Positions 12,567 through 26,178 of a stretch of 64,000 nucleotides of DNA are shown piece after piece. Source of the DNA: Pseudoscleropodium purum (taxonomy: Eukaryota; Streptophyta; Bryopsida; Hypnales; Brachytheciaceae); the NCBI GenBank assembly GCA_963969395.1, contig OZ017805.1:12152001-12216000 (forward strand). Reading direction: 5' to 3'. Made by a program: the position numbers and the translations under genes. The notes under the pieces are model-generated. The model saw nothing but the letters and a program-made list of their open reading frames with translations. It was not told the DNA's origin and ran no database searches. The first letter of the stretch is position 1. Each line of letters opens with the position of its first letter.

Positions 12567-12854
12567 CAGGGTTGACAGGACGTCCGGACGCGGACGCTGA
12601 CATTCGCGGTCCCAACGGACGCAGCATCCGCCTGTCCCCCGTCTGCCCCGTCCGTCCGTCTGCCCGATTACGGTTGTCTGATCGACGCACGGACTGATCT
12701 GGTCTGCACGATCTGGGCGTCCGCCTCGAGCGGTTGGGCCGTCCGCCCCGTCCGTCCGCTTTCCAACGGTGGTCGGGACGCTGCATCCGCTAGCGTCCGG
12801 ACGTCTGGAAAACGAACGCTATTTTGGGGTGGACGTTGAGATTTGTCAACCCTG
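12567..12854 (+). mobile_element. GC-rich 288-bp hAT MITE with TSD TATATAAC
   Basis: The ends are CAGGGTTGACAGGACG on the left and, reverse-complemented, CAGGGTTGACAAATCTC on the right. A perfect 8-bp duplication TATATAAC (12559-12566 and 12855-12862) marks the insertion, as expected for hAT elements. The left ~140 bp matches the left end of the 9.86-kb element at 37,107 (GTCCGGACG.GGACGCTG, GACATTCGCGGTCCC). The right ~130 bp matches its right end (CGGACGCTATTTTGGGG, GAGATTTGTCAACCCTG). It is therefore an internal-deletion derivative. Arg/Pro-rich frames inside are by-products of the CGGAC motif array, not genes. Confidence 0.92.
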
Positions 12855-13044
12855 TATATAACCACCTTAATTGAAATGAAATAAAATTAATTAATGAAAA
12901 AAAATTTAATCCCTTAAAGACTAAAATTTAAATTAAATCAAATTAAAAGTGCATATAATTTTTAAAGGTATAGTCAAGATTTAAGACTTGGGAATTAAAA
13001 TTAATGAGCAATAATAACCAACAAAGATATTTAGTAATTAATAA

Positions 13045-13720
13045 TAGAAAGCAAAGAATTGTTTTTCACATAGCTATAGGTAAATAGATTAGAAATTTTT
13101 GTAAGAATTTAAATGAACTATAATTGAAGAATGGACTAAGACCAAAACACCCCTAAAATAAGGCTTCACTCTTATCAAAACCTAACTTTTTCTAGATGAT
13201 AATCACATTATTTTCACAAACATAAAATGAACCATTACATCAAAGTTTAGGCTTGTGTACAAATAATGTCAAAAAAGATATTAAGATATTATTTGAGATA
13301 GATAAGAGTCAAAGGGCTCTATAAAGAAGACAAAAGTGCAGCAATCTATAAAATACATCACTATCTATATTTTTAAGCATAGTAAAAGGAGGAATTCAAG
13401 GTGAAGTCCTATGCTTGACAAAAAAATCGTTCAATAAAATCCAAGTTGAAAAAATAGGATTTGAAGGCTCAATATTGCCTTTGCGCATTCCAAAACAAGC
13501 AACAAACCAATGTTATGTTAGTGAGGATGCATAAGGTATCTATAATTGTAGCCAACTGCTATCTATGTCACAAATCCAACCTAGTATGGGAAATAATAAG
13601 AAAGATCACAAGTAAATTAAGCAAAACTTAGTAAATGGAGCATATTTCTAAATACACTACTTAGCCAAGAGACCTTTGCCATTCTTTTGTCATACTTGAA
13701 GCTCAAGAGTCTCTTATAAA
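13045..13720. repeat. Modular repeat unit U5 (partial)
   Basis: Has the AAAGCAAAGAATTGTTTTTCACATAGCTATAGG module, then GATTTGAAGGCTCAATATTG, GTGAGGATGCATAAGGTATCT, GCCAACTGCTATCTATGTCACA and GACCTTTGCCATTC. The GGGTGG half is missing. Confidence 0.6.
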
Positions 13721-13839
13721 TATCTCTATAATAGATACTATTGTGTCATTTGGAAATTTTCTAAACATTTTCAAAATTATTGATCCTCCCATCTTGCTAC
13801 AAAATTATATTGTACAATGGGGTACCATTCAAAATGGTG

Positions 13840-14985
13840 TTTATGCATTTGCGAGAAAAGAAATTTCACATTTGATAACTTTGACAACCTTCCAAGGGCT
13901 AAAAATTTCATTTTTGACCATGAAATTCTTGGCGTGATATCACCTTTATGTTAATTTTATGTGTGAAAAATTCTATGGACAAAAGATTTATTTAAAAAAA
14001 GATATTTGAAATCCACCAACATGTATAAGCATAAGAAATATTTCACTATTGTCAACTTTGACACCATCCTAAGATTGAAAAAAAAATTTACCATAAATTT
14101 TTTGTTGTAAGACTACTTATATATTGATTACATGTATAAAAATTTTCAAGTTCACAAGATTCACACAAAAAAAAGATATTCAAAATCTATGAACATGTGT
14201 AGTTATGAGAAACAATTTTATTGTTGTCAAGTTTGACACTATTCCAAAGGCTAAAAAATTGTTTTTTTACTATGGAATTTTTTTCATGTGTTCATCTCTA
14301 TGTTAATAACATGTCTGCCAAATTTCAAGGTCAAAATATTCACCCAAAAAAATATATTTAAAATATACCAATATGTGTAGTTGTGAGAATGATTTTTTCA
14401 GTCCTTTGGTTAGTGTCATTTTATAGGTAAAGTTTCACATGGATGTAGAAAATCATTCTCTCATCTACACATGTTGGTAGATTTCAAATATCTTTTTTGT
14501 GTCCATATTTTGGCCTTGAAATTTGGCACACATGTTATCAACATAGAGATGCTCTTATGCCAAAATTTTCATAATTTAAAAAAAAATTCAGCTTGAGGGA
14601 GGGTGTTGAAGTTGGCAGCCTTAAAATTATTTCTCATATTTACAGTTGTTGGTAGATTTTGAGTATCTTTTTTTGGGTGAATTATTGGTCTTGAAATTTA
14701 GTGCACATGTTACCAACATAGAGATGATCTTTTGCCAAAAGTTTCATGGTAAATTAACAATTTTTCAACCATAGGGAAGGTGTCAAAGTTGGCAATAGTG
14801 AAATGGTTTCCTTTATTGTTTCCCAAAACTACATATGTTGGTAGATTTGAATATATTTTTTGTGTGGATCTTATGTATTTGAAATTTTTTACACATGTAA
14901 TCAATATTTAAATGGTCTCATTTCAAAAATTTCATAGGAAAAAAAATTTCAATCCTTGAGATGGTATAAAATCTCATATATATCT
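13840..14985. repeat. Head-to-head arrays of a ~180-bp repeat
   Basis: Three units in plus orientation carry the landmark CTTTGACACCxTxCCAAGGxTAAAAA at about 13,877, 14,060 and 14,241. Then, from about 14,440, three units run in inverse orientation, with landmarks GGTGTTGAAGTTGGCA at 14,602, AAGGTGTCAAAGTTGGCA at 14,776 and a decayed one near 14,960. Other shared blocks are AACATGTGTAGTTxTGAGAA and GTTAATAACATGTxTGCCAAATTTCAAG. The whole forms a ~1.1-kb imperfect palindrome centred near 14,420. Confidence 0.8.
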
Positions 14986-16300
14986 TCCTCTTCAAAAAGG
15001 CATAGTGGAAACAAATAAAGTCAACATGCATCACACTCACTATATGCACAAGCCTTCTTGTGTCATTCACAAAACTCATACTTTCAGCATAGTATAGCCT
15101 ATTGTAATTCATTTGTCCTAATAGACGTGAACAAAGGCTCTTTATAAAATTTGTAGTCCTCATTTCCTTTAAATCAACATACCTCATTGCATAAATATAT
15201 ACAATTTAGAATATTGTGTATACATGACCTCATTCATCTCAATATGATAAATGTAGCAACAAACATTTTGTTCCTTCAATCTTTTTACATACCATGACTT
15301 CAAAGAATCAAACATCTTCTTCCTAATAATGACTGTAGAGTTGCAAATGTGGAATTTCAAGTGGAATGCCATCTCCACACTACATCGAAATAATTAAAAT
15401 AAATACAAGTTTAAATCATAAGCAATTGAAAAACTCCCATATCTAACCTCTAATGTGTACAAATTTGACCTAAAATTGTCAAGGCTTTTCAACATTCACT
15501 TAACTTCATTGTGGTTTCATCTAATATAAGTAGATCTTCCAATATGGTCCTATAATCATCCCTTGAACAACTTAATAATTGCTAAAGTAGTCCATAAAAA
15601 TCACTAAAATATCTGACAAGGGTCAATTTCATATAACTAAGGTCCAAAGGTAATCCCAAATCCTATTCAAGTTGAAGCAGCTACATTCATTGATAGAAAA
15701 ATAAAAAAACTACACGCCAAATCCTCAACATTCAACTAATGTATTCTAAACCTTTGCTATCAATTAATCAACATTTCTTACAACAACTCAAGCATATATA
15801 CCCAATGCACTCAATATAATTCACCCATAATTGCATAAAACCTCTTGCGATTCTCCAATGATCTCCGCAATCCTCTTGAATATTAAATTTATTTTTTTAC
15901 TAAATTACTAAAATACGTGAGTTATACACAATAATGTACGAGAAGAAACTACCTAACCAATCAAATTTCTAACTATACAATCAAAAATATGTAACACTTC
16001 CTTAGAGTTTATTTATGATAACAAACATTGTCAATGGATCCTTTTGTTGCAATGTGCATATTTTCCATTGCTTCTATTTCATTCCAATCCAAGTCATTCA
16101 AATGATCAACTAAGTTCCATAACACTAGAATGCTTTGTAGACTATCATCCTAGGCCCAAGTACTAACCCTGTACTTTCAAAAGGTACTAGTGAGATTCTT
16201 GATTTAAAGTCTTATATTAGCCAAAGTAGTGTAAAAAATCACTTATATTTTTGCAAATCCTAAGCATAGATAAATGATAGTCTATATTACAAGAAATACA
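14986..16300. other. AT-rich DNA, no supported gene
   Basis: Only short chance frames. Some stretches, such as 15,430-15,900, have a weakly coding-like base pattern on the minus strand but no readable domain. Confidence 0.5.
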
Positions 16301-17390
16301 AAGGAAGGAAGAACATAGATCCTAAATCTTATACTAGCTACATAGTTTTCAAAATCAACTATACTATTGCAAACCTTAAGTAAAGAATCCTAAAGAAGGG
16401 AAGAAAAAAGTAGAAGTTCTGATAGCAAAAACAACTACAAATGGATCCAAAGAGCTTGGATCCTTACTAGAGTTTCTAGCAAGTATTGCGTTAGCTTCTC
16501 CTTGTACAACCATGATCCAACTTGCTTCTTTGTTACTTCTTTTCAATTTGGACTCATTTTTATCTATGATATCCACCATGAGATTACCCTATTCTTTGTC
16601 AAAGTATTTTGGATGTCCTCCCAAACCTTCCGCACCAATAGCAACCAATGAAACTTCTCAACCAAGTCCATTTTACTAGGCCTACAAATCGTAGCTGACA
16701 CATTTCAATGGTGAACACCAAGTAAATGTGCCTTCTTCTACATTAAGTTGTTTTTTTCTAAACCTACTACTATTGTGAGGATGGTGCACTTTGCTACAAA
16801 CTTGGCCTTGCTCTTTGATTGCTTAACCTCATCAAAGGATTGCATTAGCCAAAACATTATTTCTCATTGTTCAATGATTTTAATCCACATTTCTTTTGGC
16901 AAGACAGAAGTTAAAAGAGGGTGATTCCACACTTTGCATAAAACTAACTCCCTTGCCTTCTAATTGGGTAAGACCCCTATCTCCTTTGTCATTGAAGTTA
17001 TGATTGCAAATGCAACCTTTCGAACATTTCTATTGCTTGTAGAGCATTCTACAACACTTGGCCTAGTAATTGAAGTGCATCATGGTAATTAGCTTGCTTT
17101 TCTTTTGAGCCATCACTTCTTCTTCCTCTCTAATTCCCTTTCGAATTTGACTTAGTCTTTGTCATTCACTATCCCTAGCCTTCATCTCTACTAAATTTTT
17201 CTCTTGATTTTGTGACCCTCTTCTAATGACTCCATTGCAACTTTGGGAATTCCAAGCATTGCCAATCTCTCTTCCCTTTTATAATCCATACACATCACAA
17301 AGACAAACCCTACCTCCAAACCTTGAAGAAAATGAGGAATTGTGTTAGAAATGAAAGCAATTGCCACAAAAAATCAAAGAGAAAATTTTT
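16300..17390 (-). pseudogene. Unidentified decayed reading frame
   Basis: On the minus strand, stretches of plausible protein are separated by stops. The best-preserved part is 16,376-16,579 (starts MVDIIDKNESKLKR, then WIMVVQGEANAIL). Further upstream lie charged stretches such as QIRKGIREEEEVMAQKKSK near 17,110 and PKEMWIKIIEQ near 16,900. The composition is protein-like (acidic, basic and aliphatic residues in alternation), unlike the surrounding AT-rich noise. I do not recognise the family. A dead TE or host gene fragment is the likeliest explanation. Confidence 0.35.
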
Positions 17391-20300
17391 GGTATCATTG
17401 TGGAGAATCTTAACCCTTGTGCCAAATCCTAAATTCTCACTTTCAATTTGTTGACTACAAAATCAAGATCACATAGAGTTTATTGGCTCATTTTAGTCAC
17501 ATCAATTTCAAAGTCATGTCAATGTTTGCAATTGAGGGAACTATATTTTACAACCAACCCCTATTCATGTATAATGTTCCATTAAAAAAAACATCCTTGT
17601 AGAGGTTTCTACATTGAAAAAATTAGTCAAAAAAAATTCCAAGAAATAATATAGTAAGGCTTTGAAAGGGGCATTTGAAAATCTATACCATTTCAAACTA
17701 CAAAAAGTCCCTAACTCATAATTGCAATACACTAATGATATATGAAGCATCAATTTGGAACCCTTATTATCATATATATGTACTTTAAAGTCCCCTTTTT
17801 CTTATAGAAGTTCATATTTACAAAAAATAGCTTAAAACACATAGTGTTGACACTATGACAATCCATAATAATCGTTAAAAAGTTCCCCTACACTTGATGC
17901 ATATGATTTAAAAAATATTAATTATATGATTTCTTAAGCAACCATATATTGAATGAAGTTTATAAAAAAATTTAATATATTTTTTATTATATGCAATAGT
18001 GCTTGCAATAAGAAAAGGACCTTGAAAACATCATTGTGATAGTGATTTTGGTTCACTCAACCATGTATACATCCTTGAGGGATGAAAACCAAATAAAAAA
18101 GGGTCATTGTTATACTAAATGTGTTGAAGAACATCAGATGTTAATTTAGTATCTTCAAATGTTACAAATCAAAAATTATCTTTTAATAAAGTTCATTCAA
18201 AAAAATAGTTAGAAATTTTATAACTAATATTTGACTTTGCACTCCTATCAACATTAAATATTTGTGCAAAAAGATGCAAATACTTTAGTCACTTACCAAC
18301 TCATTTTTATAAATAATTAATGGGTGCCATTGTACACATGATTGGATGCTTTGCAAAACAAGAAAAGTTGCTATTGATGAAGGAAGGAGCTATGTAGTAT
18401 AAATTTATTTGATTTTGATGCGATCTTCTATTCAAAGTATAAATAGATTAAAAATTTCCTTATTAATGCTCATTTACATAGCTTTGGATAGTCAATAAAT
18501 AATTATTTAACCAATTTGCCTTTCCATGTGAACAATTGTGATGTATTTGGTGTAATCTAATTTTGGTTATTAATAGGAAAAAAATTGTGATCATAATAAC
18601 AGACCAAAAGAAGGTTTAGGCTTATAGGTGTTGATTGATAAGTTGTTATCAAGAATTTATAAATAAAAAAACTTTCATGGTTGATTTATACTTGTGTATG
18701 ATGTATAATTTTCTTACTATTATGTACAATATTACAATATAAAAGACCATTGAGAATAATATATAGTTATAAAATCCCCAATGATCAGACCTTTACTACT
18801 ACACTATATAATTGTCTATCAATTCCTTTAGCTTGGATTGATAGATTATTGAAATTATACACATGTGCATGATAAACACTTTGATTTTTATTCCATATTA
18901 TGTTTAGAAAAAATAGTGTGGGTCCTTGCAAAGATCAAAGTCAACCATCAACTAACCAAATGCTTTAAAACACTCTTTCTATTTTGAAAACTTTAGGGGC
19001 AAAAAATCACCTTCAAATAGCTTTAATATTTTTTCAAAATTATTCTAATTTTCAAAGCCTATAAATGGCCACATTGTTTAAGGGCATAATGCCTAAAGTT
19101 TATATGACCCTATTATTATCACTATGTCATTTTCAAGCCCTCTCTTTTGCATTTCAGAGATGCCAATTTCAAATTTATTCAAGCATAATACATTTATGTT
19201 TTTGAATGGCTATGATTCTAGAAATGACTATAATAATTAAAAAATAACAATGAAGCAACTTAACTTAATTCCTTAAGAACAATTGCCCTTGTAATTGTTC
19301 TTCAAAAAAACAATTGAAAATTTGAGTAGTTTCCTCTAAAGTCAATTTTTTCAAATGTTTTATAGAAGGTTTGGAAAATATAAGTTTTAGAAAAAATATA
19401 AAATCAAGTGCATAGATTAAAACTCATGACCTCTAAATTTTGGAAGGCAAACAAATTGCTTCAAGAAACTTGTGCTAAATCCCTCTTCTACTTTTAAAAT
19501 TTGGCAAATATGTGACCAATACAGTATATAAATATTAAAAATTTCAATAGTGCAAAATCTTATTTACAAAATCTTAAGTCAAAGTTTGCTTTCCCTTTGA
19601 ACTTCAAATACTATAATGATATAATCTACAAAGTCTAAGTTTTTTGACGCCTTTATACAAATTCCTATTTCAATTTGTATAATAGAATTTTAAAAATAAA
19701 ATTACACTCAATGTTGTAGAAAGTAATAGTTTCTATCAAATTTTGCCTAAAAATTATCTTTATCTATTAGATATTTATAATTTACATTCTCCCAAATAAA
19801 AAAGTTATTGTATAGGATTTCTCTTTAACTATTAAAAAATTGTCATTCAACTCAAACATTTGTGAAAATGGAAATTCAATTAATTAATTCGTGAACATAC
19901 TTCTATAAGAAGTCCTCCTTTAATCATAAATTATCCAAAACTTTCAATACTTATTTCCAAAGTCAATATACTAATAACACACATATACACTATCATGTAG
20001 TAAAAAACAAATATCAATGCTAACATGAAAGGAAATATTATGTCAAACTCATTTACTGAAGCTAAAATTAAAATAACATTAATTAATATCCAAACCATGA
20101 TTATGAGCATGCACAACCAACATCATTTTTCTACATATAGATAAATGGATTGATTTCCTTTTGAATACACTCCCTACAAAAAAAAAAATTAAAATCCTCA
20201 AATCATACCTTGAACACAAAGAGAGCAATATTGAATTGGAACTAGCATATTATCTTCTAAATAAATAAGTGAATGGATTGACAATCAAAATATAGACTAC

Positions 20301-20394
20301 AAACTCTCAAAGAAAATTTGAAATAATATACATGTCGATGATGCACAAATCATGCACATTCTAAAATTTCAATATGGACAATAATCATTATAAG
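17391..20394. other. AT-rich intergenic DNA
   Basis: Three kilobases without a supported gene, RNA or clear repeat. Short frames are hydrophobic and low in complexity. Confidence 0.55.
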
Positions 20395-20645
20395 ATTTTT
20401 TGTGGGCTAAGAGGTCTGTTTTGTATCCATTTCCTTTGTTGTTCCCCCAATAGTTAAAGAATGGCCATTATCAGAATTTTTATTTTTATTTATTATTTAT
20501 TTTGTTCTTAATTTATTTCTAACAAAATAGAAAACAAAAAAGTTGAAAAAATAATTTAAAATAATAATAATAAATTTATATGACTGGGCAATCATTGTGC
20601 CAGGTTAGACAATTGCTATAGCAAGTTCCTAGAGTCTAAAAAACC
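20395..20645. repeat. Dispersed repeat family R3, copy 2
   Basis: Same block order as 955-1,160: a GTGGGCT start, TTGTTCCCCCAATAGT, GAATGGCCATTATCAGAATTTTT, an AT-rich middle, then TGCCAGGTTAGACAATTGC. It is too diverged to define ends. Confidence 0.5.
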
Positions 20646-21825
20646 GAGGGAACTAATAGCCTTCTAGAGAAGCTAAATCTTTTCTCATAAGTTGTTGTTG
20701 GAAAACACTTATTCTGTCTATTTAAATGTACACCAAGTACATGCCATTATGCAACCTAAATCAACTAGATATTTGGTCTCATCTACTACTATAGTACACA
20801 AAGCCATATATCAAAATTATACAAAAAAAATGTATAACATAGTAGTCTATGAAATCTATTAGCTTCTTTTCTTTTACATCAACATTAGATCCTATTCCTT
20901 TATGAATGCCAAAATATTTATTCCCCAAAGCTTTGACCCTTTAAGAACTGAGGGGTAGTCTAGATTTTTAAAATTGTGAAGATGTATTATAAAATGCAAC
21001 TTAGAATAATAATTTAATGATGAATCTTGAACAATAGTTGTAAAATATGATTTGTAGATTACATCCATATAGTTAAATTGACTAATACACAAACCTATAT
21101 TTTTCAACAAAATTTGAAGTCATAAATTGAAAATTCCTTCTAAAACTAATTGTGCATTGAATATTTATGGATTTCTCGAGAACTTTTTTCCTTACATTTC
21201 AAATGTTAAGTTCTAATTGTAGTCATTTTTGAAGATTTTTCTTTTATTTGTTTGTTCAAGTAATTTTTGAAAGGTGTCTTTATGTACTTTTTGAGGTCAA
21301 ATCTACCAAAACCTATTGAATAATAGAATATTTGCAAAATAATGTCTTCATAATCTATAATATAAAAATGTCATAGAACTAATACACAAATCTTCCAAAA
21401 AATGATGGATAAAAAAACACATTTGTATATGCTTAGGATGTGTTTGCATTAATCCATTGTTCAAAATTTCAACATCTAATTCTTTAGGGGTTAAAGAATT
21501 AACTTTCATTGTTAAAACAAATTCACCCTTTAGATTAGTTTGTTTAAACTTCTAAACACTCAACCAACCATATATAGTTGATTTAAAATTTTAGGCTCAC
21601 TTTAGTGTAGGTAGTAAAATTCCTTTGACTTTTTTCCAAAAAACATTGGACAATTTCAAAGGATAACAATTGAAAAACTTTTATTTTTCATTGAAAAAGG
21701 TAAACATTTTATTTTTGAAAGGCCTTCTAAGCTATATATGTCCATTAGTGGAAGAGTAAAGCTTGTTAAGTTTAGTTCATTTTCCAACTTTGAGCAAGGT
21801 TTGCCAATTTCACAATGGGCTTTTT
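20646..21825. other. AT-rich intergenic DNA
   Basis: Nothing supported. Confidence 0.55.
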
Positions 21826-22045
21826 TTCATTTTTATGAAGTGCCAAAGTGGTGATATAAAATGTTATAGTAGTGGCCCAAATTTCAACATTCATCCACAT
21901 ATTAGATAGAAAATATCACATTAGCATATATCACATATCCATAATTATGTTTTCATCCATAATCTAGTGATTTTGTCCAAGATTCTTTTTATTTGAAGTT
22001 TTATGGTGGAAACCTTCATGGTTTGTTGTCATTTTTTAGCCCAAT
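21826..22045. repeat. Dispersed repeat family R2, copy 1
   Basis: Shares with 31,158-31,395 the blocks TTTTTATxAAGTGCCAAxGTGGTG, GATAGAAAATATCA, TATCACATATCCAT(G/A)ATT, GTTTTCATxCAxxATCT and GGAGTTTTxTGGTG. The copies are in the same orientation and roughly 75-80% alike by eye. Confidence 0.65.
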
Positions 22046-24184
22046 TATTTTCTACCGGTGCACTTTGGTACTATAAAGCCCAAAAAAGGCCTCGATTTCA
22101 TTTCATTTGAGATCTAAAAACTTATACTTATTCATTTACTTTGAAAATGGTCCCAATAAAAAGAGTAATGTGTTTTTATGATTTTCACCATTAAAAATTT
22201 AAACATGAAGTAATGGTTTGGAGTTATTTGTGATTTATTCATATAAAAAAAAATTGCATTTCATCAATTGCAAGGTAGATTGTGTAATGAATTTGATATT
22301 TTTTCATGTGAAATTAAGTTTTTGAAAGTGCATTGTGGTGTGCTAATACAATTTGTAGTTGTTCATGTCACTTCTAATCCCAAAAGAACTTTTATATGCA
22401 AATTTTTGAAACATTGTACGGAGGAGTAGTATACAAAAAATAAAAAATGCACATTTTCTTGTTAAAATGTCACAACTTCCATGCAATTTTGCATTCAAAA
22501 TTGGTGTACATAGTAATAAATAAGGTCTTTCAACGCATGTATAGTTAGATCTTGAACAAATTTTTTTTTGCTTCATTGGGGATAACTATAATCTCATACT
22601 CTTTTTTCATACTCAAAACACATTTAAAAAGTCTTGGACATTTAAGGATTAAATCCATCTTATAGCTATTAATGATTCACTCTTTCCTTCTATCTTGTAT
22701 TTATTAAGTTTTTAAAGAATGAAAACCACATTATTTTTTAAAAGGAAAAATCCTAAACCTTTAAATCAATTTTTTTATACTTTAAAAATATTCAAAATCT
22801 AAAATGCATAAATTTTATGTTAAGAAGATTCAATGTCTTATAAACTAGTTTGCAACATTACCAAAAAACTAGTGGTGGTATAGTCTATCTATAAGCAAGT
22901 TTCAAATTTGGGAATGAATGATTGATATTTAATGATTTTTTGTGTTGGCTACTTTGAAAGAAACAATTATTGCAATTTACAAATTCAAGAAAGATCTTAG
23001 AAAGTAATAAAGAAATTTAAATAATTCAAATTAAAAAAAAGTCAATTTTCCTAACTTGATGATGTTCTTTCTTAATTAAGAAGAAGTATCATCAGGAAAC
23101 AAAAATTGTATTTTCTACACATATACTAAGGTAGTGTACTTTGATATATTGTAGAAGGTGGATACTTTTTAATTAAAAAAATTTCCTTGTAGGTTTGTCA
23201 AACTCTAACATAATTCCTTGTATTATAATTTTGACTTTCAAATTTGAATTTTTTGGTTGGAAACAATACTAAAATCTCCTTAAATGGATAAAGTAGACAT
23301 TCAATTGCAAGCAATTTAAAAAAAACATTTAAAAAATTGATTTTTTTAAAATGTCTACAACTACTACATGTATCTATAACTACTACATGTATCTATAACT
23401 ACTACATGTACCTTCAATTTAAATTTTATAGAAAATAAACATATGGCACAAAAGTTATGAGTCCAAAACCACTTGTCTAAGGTAAAAAAAAAGGATAAGT
23501 ATTTCTTGCAATGATTTTTAATTTATTAATTTATTAATTTAATTTAATTGATAATAATTTGAAGAACATTATAAATGTATTTTCTATGTATAAAAAAAAT
23601 CACAACTTTTTTTTTCAATGACCAAAATAGAGTTCATTTGAATTAATTTCAAGGACAAAAATTACAATGCATCTTCGTAAAATATGCTTATAAACGGAAA
23701 AACATAGAAATAGCATGACAATATTTCAAAATATTGTCAAGCTAATTTTATGATTGTACTTTGCTTGGTAGTGGCACACTATCATTGCTTACAAGTTTAC
23801 TTCCTTTTTCATTGCTTCTAATGAACTTTACGTTAGGAGTCCAAAGGTCACATATGATTAGTTTTTTCCCAGTTGACCCTTAAATGTCGAAGGTTGATCC
23901 TCAAAATCATCCTTTTCTATTACCATGTGAATCACTAGCCTCCAAAATTGCATAAGTAGTCATTGCAAGTCAAACTTCTATAGAAGATCTTCCCTTCCAA
24001 AACAAATTTTGATGATGAATAGTTATACTTCTATCCTATACAATTTGATTCCTTGTCATCCATCGGACACAATGCATTCACCTTGGCATTCAAGGATTGA
24101 AATGATTTTATACGAGCATTTGATGAAAGTAATCTCAAGTTCTAATTTTACACCAATCAAAAGATAGTAATATATTCATTGAAT
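22046..24184. other. AT-rich upstream DNA of the TEL gene
   Basis: No gene supported. It contains the 19-bp minisatellite noted separately. AT content falls abruptly at about 24,190. Confidence 0.55.
23352..23410. repeat. 19-bp tandem repeat, three copies
   Basis: The unit TATCTATAACTACTACATG has period 19 (ACTACATG at 23,363, 23,382 and 23,401). Confidence 0.9.
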
Positions 24185-26178
24185 TGTTTTTATGGGTTGG
24201 ATTGCTGATGCTGTTTACGAAGCCCTTGGAGAACAACTACAGCACAAGGAACTCATTCCCGCGTTCCCACGCAATCCGGTCCCACGGGCAGGCCTATACG
24301 AAAAAACCATGCCGTCAAGGAAGAGTCAAGAGTGCCAATAAGGTCCCCCACACTAAGGGGCCCCACAGTCACTGTCACCGCCGCCATTCTGCCGCCTTCT
24401 CACTCCCAGGTTCCAACATAATTATAACTCCCCGTCCGCCCGGGCAGCCTTTGTCCAGTTACCCTGGATTGGGCAGCCTGTCTGCCTGTTGAGGCGAGGG
24501 AGCCGGCCAGATGTCACCCATCCTTTGCCCGGCCCGGCTTTGTGGAACCCTTAATGAAGGGAGAAGGTGTAGAAGTAAAAGTGTCGTTGCTTGCATCGTT
24601 TCCGTGCGCGTTTTCACGCTTTGCTCTCTCTCTTCAAACTATTTACTAGTTCTTCCTCCTGGCGACCATCTCGGCCGAACTTGCATAACGTATGCGCTGC
24701 TCCATCGTCTTCTTCGTAATTCACCCCCTGGCTTAGTGCTGTTTCGGGCAGCAATTGGATCGCTAGGTGAAGTGGCGGATATATTTTTTTCTCTAGAATT
24801 GGACATCATCGTCGGGAGGGGGGAGGGGGTCGATAATCTCCTGGTAGGGACGGTTGTGTTTTAATGATGTTTTCTGATGTTCTGTGGTTCTTGGGATTCT
24901 GGTTGTGAGGGCTGGTGGAGTCTCTTGTCGTAATTCATATAAGTCGTGGACTGCTAAGATCGGCTTTTGTGAGTTGACTGGTGTCTGGTTGTTCTTGAGT
25001 TTTATGGTTCTTTGTGGTGTGTGTGCGTGTGCTTGTGAGTGAGAGAGGGAGGGAAGAGTGATAGGTTGGAGTTTGTGATTTCTGTTTTTTTGGGCTTCTT
25101 AATGTTTAGTTTGGAGGAGTTTACGAGAGTTTGTTTCTGTGATCACTGGTGATTTGCGGCGGGTTCGTGGGTGATCAACTTCGCTTGGTTTATTTATACT
25201 CACTGCTGCACCTACACTGCCTCTCTCAGATATATGTGCGCGTGTTCGGTTAGGTAAAGTAGAACTTGTCTCTACGATAATTTTTCTTTCCGGCTTCTGG
25301 AGTTCTCAATCGAGTGTGCTGCGGATCTCATTTTCCAATTTCGTACATTCCGTGGATTTTGTAATTTTCATCTATTATTATAGCATCCTCTTCAATTCGG
25401 TTGAACTTGTGTCGTTTTCGTTTTCCAGCTCGTGGTACCTAGCATCATACCACCCACGTTTATTTCTGCACGCTACCGCGTAAGTGGCCCGGGAGCCAGG
25501 GTTGGCGAGGGTGGCTTATCAGGATAAGAGGTTGGTCTCTAGAGCTTTGTGTTTTTATTGAAGTTTGTCATCATGAAAACCCCATTCAGCTAGATTGTGA
25601 AACGCTTCTGTATTTCTGGTCTAGCCAGCTCATTTGCTGAGCAGCTGTCTCTCGGACCCGGTGTCTGCAGCGAAGTTACTTCAAGCTCTTGGACTGGTGG
25701 GCTGTAAGGAGTGATGCACGGACAGGTGCCGTGTTCACGCTGTAGTATAAAAAACTCATGGACTGGCAACTATCTCGTGTGCATAGACAGCGGCATTGCT
25801 TTTGAAACTGTAGTTTGTTCGCATGCTCGAGGAATAACAGCGCTGTGTTCGATTCGTTGCAGGTAGGAGCGTTTTGACTTGTGTACTGCAGTGTGACGTC
25901 GTTCGAAAGCCTAGACGTGATAGGTAGGTGTCTATTGGTGAATGAATTGCGTTAGAGTCGATAAGTTAACGAAGGTAGTCGTGGGTGAAGGGTTTAGTGA
26001 GCTGAAGGTGGAACGTCGTTCCGCATTGTACGCCTGCGATCGCAAGGATTTCGAGCCTGTGCAGTCGAGCAAGTTTCTCTGATGTTTCTTTGCTGTTGAG
26101 GGAAAAAGGCTGAGGTTTTGCTTGAAAGAATCTGAGCAGTGATATTTCAGCTTTCGGGTGGCGGGGTTTGGCGATAGC
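24185..26178 (+). promoter_or_regulatory. Promoter and long 5' leader region of the TEL gene
   Basis: Base composition switches from about 30% to about 50% GC at 24,190 and stays high up to the TEL coding region, as expected for a plant gene's promoter plus 5' UTR. CT-rich tracts occur around 24,615-24,665. Several acceptor-like sites (TTTTCCAG at about 25,429, CGTTGCAG at about 25,861, ATTTCAG ending at 26,150) suggest a spliced leader. An in-frame TGA at 26,140 shows that the main frame cannot start further upstream unless by splicing. Several short upstream ATG frames are present and could limit translation. I cannot place the transcription start. Confidence 0.5.

Noticed and set aside
24184..24864. 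Frames of 102 and 117 codons upstream of TEL.
   Set aside because: They have no recognisable domain, lie in the GC-rich leader or promoter and differ in frame. Long chance frames are expected at this GC content.
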